Origin: JAVKFF01 sp040226215
GTDB taxonomy: Bacteria > Pseudomonadota > Alphaproteobacteria > DSM-16000 > Inquilinaceae
DNA length: 14,804 bases
Assembly: GCA_040226215.1 (NCBI GenBank)
Contig: JAVKFF010000016.1
Span: 1 to 14,804, forward strand
Reading direction: 5' to 3'
Below the pieces are notes generated by a model. It did not search any database. It was not told where the DNA came from and saw only the letters and a program-made list of their open reading frames with translations. This document shows positions 13,289 through 14,804 of the stretch, in pieces; the first letter of the stretch is position 1; each line of letters begins with the position of its first letter. A program made the translations under genes and the position numbers.

Positions 13289-14236
13289 ATGCCCGATACC
13301 CGGACCACCCCCCGCACGCAGGCCGCCCGTTCCCCCGCCGTCGCGCCCACGCCGAAGCGTGCCTTCCACACCATCGAGGTGATCCCCAGCGACGCGCCGA
13401 TCGGCGCCGACATCGTCGGCTTCGACTTCGCCGGCGCCAGCGACGCGATGCTGGCCGAGATGCGCCAGGCCTGGCTCGACCATTCCGTCGTGCGCTTCCG
13501 CGGCACCAGGGTCTCCGACGCCGATCAGGTCGCCTTCGCCGCCCGGCTCGGGGAGTTCGTCAAGCATCCCCGCCAGCTCCGGGGCGAGGAGGGCGCGCAT
13601 CCGGAATTCGAGGAGATCCTCGTCATCGCCAATGCCGACGACAGCGGCAAGCCCGCCGGCACCATGGGCAACAGCGAATGCCGCTGGCACTCCGACACCT
13701 ATATCGTCGACCGGCCGCCCTCGGGCGCCATCCTCAAGGCGGTGCGCCTGCCCAAGGCCGGCGGCAACACCTATTTCAGCGACATGTACGCGGTCTATGA
13801 CGACCTGCCCGCCGGGCTGAAGCGCGACCTCGACGGCCGCATGATCCAGCTCGACACCGTCTATGACGGCGCCATGCGGGTGAGGAAGGGCATGACCGAG
13901 CCCGCCACGCGCGACATCCGCCTGTGGCCGTCAATCCGCCACCCGATCGTGCGCACCCATGGCGAGACCGGGCGCAACGCCATCTACCTGGCGGCGGAGA
14001 CCAGGTCGGCCTGGATCGTCGGCCTGCCGCTCGACGAGAGCGCGGAGATCATCGCCCAGCTCTGGGAGCGGGTGGCCGACCCGACATACCACTGGACCCA
14101 GCACTGGCAGACCGACGACATCGTCATCTGGGACAATCGCTGCCTCAAGCACCGCCGCGACGGCTGGGCGGCCGACGAGGTGCGCATCATGCACCGCACG
14201 ACGATCCGGGGCGAGCGGCCGCACTTCGTGTGCTGA
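13289..14236 (+). CDS. TauD/TfdA-family Fe(II)/2-oxoglutarate dioxygenase
   Basis: A 315-residue enzyme with the full metal site: His134 and Asp136 in WHSDTY, and distal His288 in CLKHRR. Arg299 and Arg303 (VRIMHRTTIRG) stand 11 and 15 residues after the distal His, as do Arg266 (2-oxoglutarate) and Arg270 (taurine sulfonate) in TauD. It should hydroxylate or oxidatively cleave a small, probably anionic substrate using O2 and 2-oxoglutarate; members act on taurine, alkyl sulfates, aryloxyacids, amines and others. The start at 13289 has a strong GAGGAGG site 7 bases upstream; a longer open frame from 13163 lacks such a site. The first 24 residues are probably disordered. It is divergent from the importer operon, which suggests a shared pathway. 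Confidence 0.92.
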   Translation: MPDTRTTPRTQAARSPAVAPTPKRAFHTIEVIPSDAPIGADIVGFDFAGASDAMLAEMRQAWLDHSVVRFRGTRVSDADQVAFAARLGEFVKHPRQLRGEEGAHPEFEEILVIANADDSGKPAGTMGNSECRWHSDTYIVDRPPSGAILKAVRLPKAGGNTYFSDMYAVYDDLPAGLKRDLDGRMIQLDTVYDGAMRVRKGMTEPATRDIRLWPSIRHPIVRTHGETGRNAIYLAAETRSAWIVGLPLDESAEIIAQLWERVADPTYHWTQHWQTDDIVIWDNRCLKHRRDGWAADEVRIMHRTTIRGERPHFVC

Positions 14237-14256
14237 AGCGTCCGTCGCGCTTCAGC
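14232..14256. terminator. Hairpin spanning both stop codons of convergent genes, possible bidirectional terminator
   Basis: GCTGAAGCG (14232-14240) and CGCTTCAGC (14248-14256) form a perfect 9-bp stem with a 7-base loop. The arms contain the TGA of the dioxygenase (14234-14236) and the stop of the oxidoreductase on the other strand (14252-14254). Only 15 bases separate the genes. No T-run follows, so it is a weak terminator candidate. Confidence 0.45.
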
Positions 14257-14804
14257 CCGTTCCCGCCTGTTCCACGCCCGGCGGCAGCCAGCCCCGGTAA
14301 GCCGGATGGTCCCGGCCGATCGGCAGCTCGACCGCCTCTCCCGAGCGCGCCGAGGCATAGATCGCCGTCACCAGTTCCAGCGCGCGCCGGCTGTCGGCCA
14401 ACGTGACCGCCGGCTTCGCGCCTTCGGTCAGCGTGCGGTGAAAGGCGGCGAACTGCCCGGCAAAGGATTCCAGGTCCCTGGGCGCCTGCCGCAGCGCGGC
14501 GTCGACCTCCCGCTGCCGCCCGGCATCCGGCGCGACGAAGGTCCACGGTGCGTCGGTGAAGTCGCGCGCCTTCAGACAGCTCTCGACCGTGACGTTCTCG
14601 AAGACGAAGCGCAGGCGGGTGATCTCGGTCGCCGCCCCCAGCGTGGCGGAGAAGGTGGCGAGGCTGCCATCGGCCATTTCCGCCAGGACGGCGCTGCAAT
14701 CCTCGACCTCGATCGGGTTCACCGCCGTCCTGGTGGCGGCGAACACGCGGGCGACCGGTCCCAGTACATGCTTGACGATGTCATGGGCGTGGATCGCCTG
14801 GGTC
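14252..14804 (-). CDS. Gfo/Idh/MocA-family oxidoreductase, C-terminal part (partial)
   Basis: The gene enters from the right edge; 183 C-terminal residues are visible. They start TQAIHAHDIVKHVLGPVARV, the helix that carries the family's catalytic-site histidine (QAIHAHD), and continue through the beta-sheet dimerisation domain (NPIEVEDCSAVLAEMADGSL, then ATFSATLGAATE). The end is the usual SRRALELVTAIYASARSGEA helix. The family uses NAD(P)H to oxidise or reduce sugars, inositols, imines and related compounds. The NAD-binding Rossmann half lies outside the window, so the substrate and the true start cannot be judged. It converges on the dioxygenase gene with a 15-base gap and may or may not belong to the same pathway. 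In-frame GTG 14746 is internal, not the start. Confidence 0.88.
   Translation of the reverse strand, partial: TQAIHAHDIVKHVLGPVARVFAATRTAVNPIEVEDCSAVLAEMADGSLATFSATLGAATEITRLRFVFENVTVESCLKARDFTDAPWTFVAPDAGRQREVDAALRQAPRDLESFAGQFAAFHRTLTEGAKPAVTLADSRRALELVTAIYASARSGEAVELPIGRDHPAYRGWLPPGVEQAGTG

Noticed and set aside
1..14804. CRISPR arrays, tRNA or rRNA genes, insertion sequences, phage or integrase genes
   Set aside because: I saw no regularly spaced repeats, no cloverleaf or rRNA-like segments and no transposase or recombinase motifs on either strand.

Overview
This is a GC-rich window from a bacterial chromosome. It most likely comes from an alphaproteobacterium. The best evidence is two perfect GGAAC-N16/17-CGTT promoters, the signature of the EcfG general stress response that is confined to Alphaproteobacteria. 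They lie beside an EcfG-like ECF sigma factor and small stress proteins (CsbD, DUF1328, PRC-barrel). The lineage cannot be set more finely from sequence alone.

Left part (1-4398): the last codons of an unidentified gene overlap the GTG start of a polytopic permease-like membrane protein (+). Convergent to it is a secreted alpha/beta hydrolase (-). Divergent from the hydrolase is an exported PRC-barrel protein (+) with a perfect EcfG-type promoter. A Crp/Fnr-type regulator and a small protein of unknown function follow on the minus strand.

Stress island (4599-6463): on the minus strand, an ECF sigma factor is followed by csbD, a DUF1328 membrane peptide and a small charged protein. The last three look like one transcript driven by the EcfG-type promoter at 5370-5395. 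Upstream of the sigma gene is an AT-rich stretch with two copies of an ACATATGTTGT palindrome. Next comes a 59-residue ribbon-helix-helix protein (+), whose stop codon sits inside a perfect 19-bp inverted repeat.

Uptake and catabolism island (6541-14236): a minus-strand operon runs from 12950 down to about 6541. Its order is periplasmic binding protein, two permeases and an ATPase (a spermidine/putrescine-type ABC importer), then a nitrilase-superfamily amidohydrolase, an RraA/HMG-aldolase-like protein and a LysR regulator. A divergent TauD/TfdA Fe(II)/2-oxoglutarate dioxygenase (+) shares its 338-bp control region. A Gfo/Idh/MocA oxidoreductase (-) runs off the right edge. The layout suggests import of a small nitrogen-containing compound followed by amide hydrolysis, aldol or decarboxylation chemistry and oxidation. 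The substrate is unknown.

The main oddities are a LysR gene with no in-frame ATG, GTG or TTG at its N-terminus, an RraA-like protein whose signature arginine is replaced by threonine, and the palindrome-rich AT island beside the ribbon-helix-helix gene.
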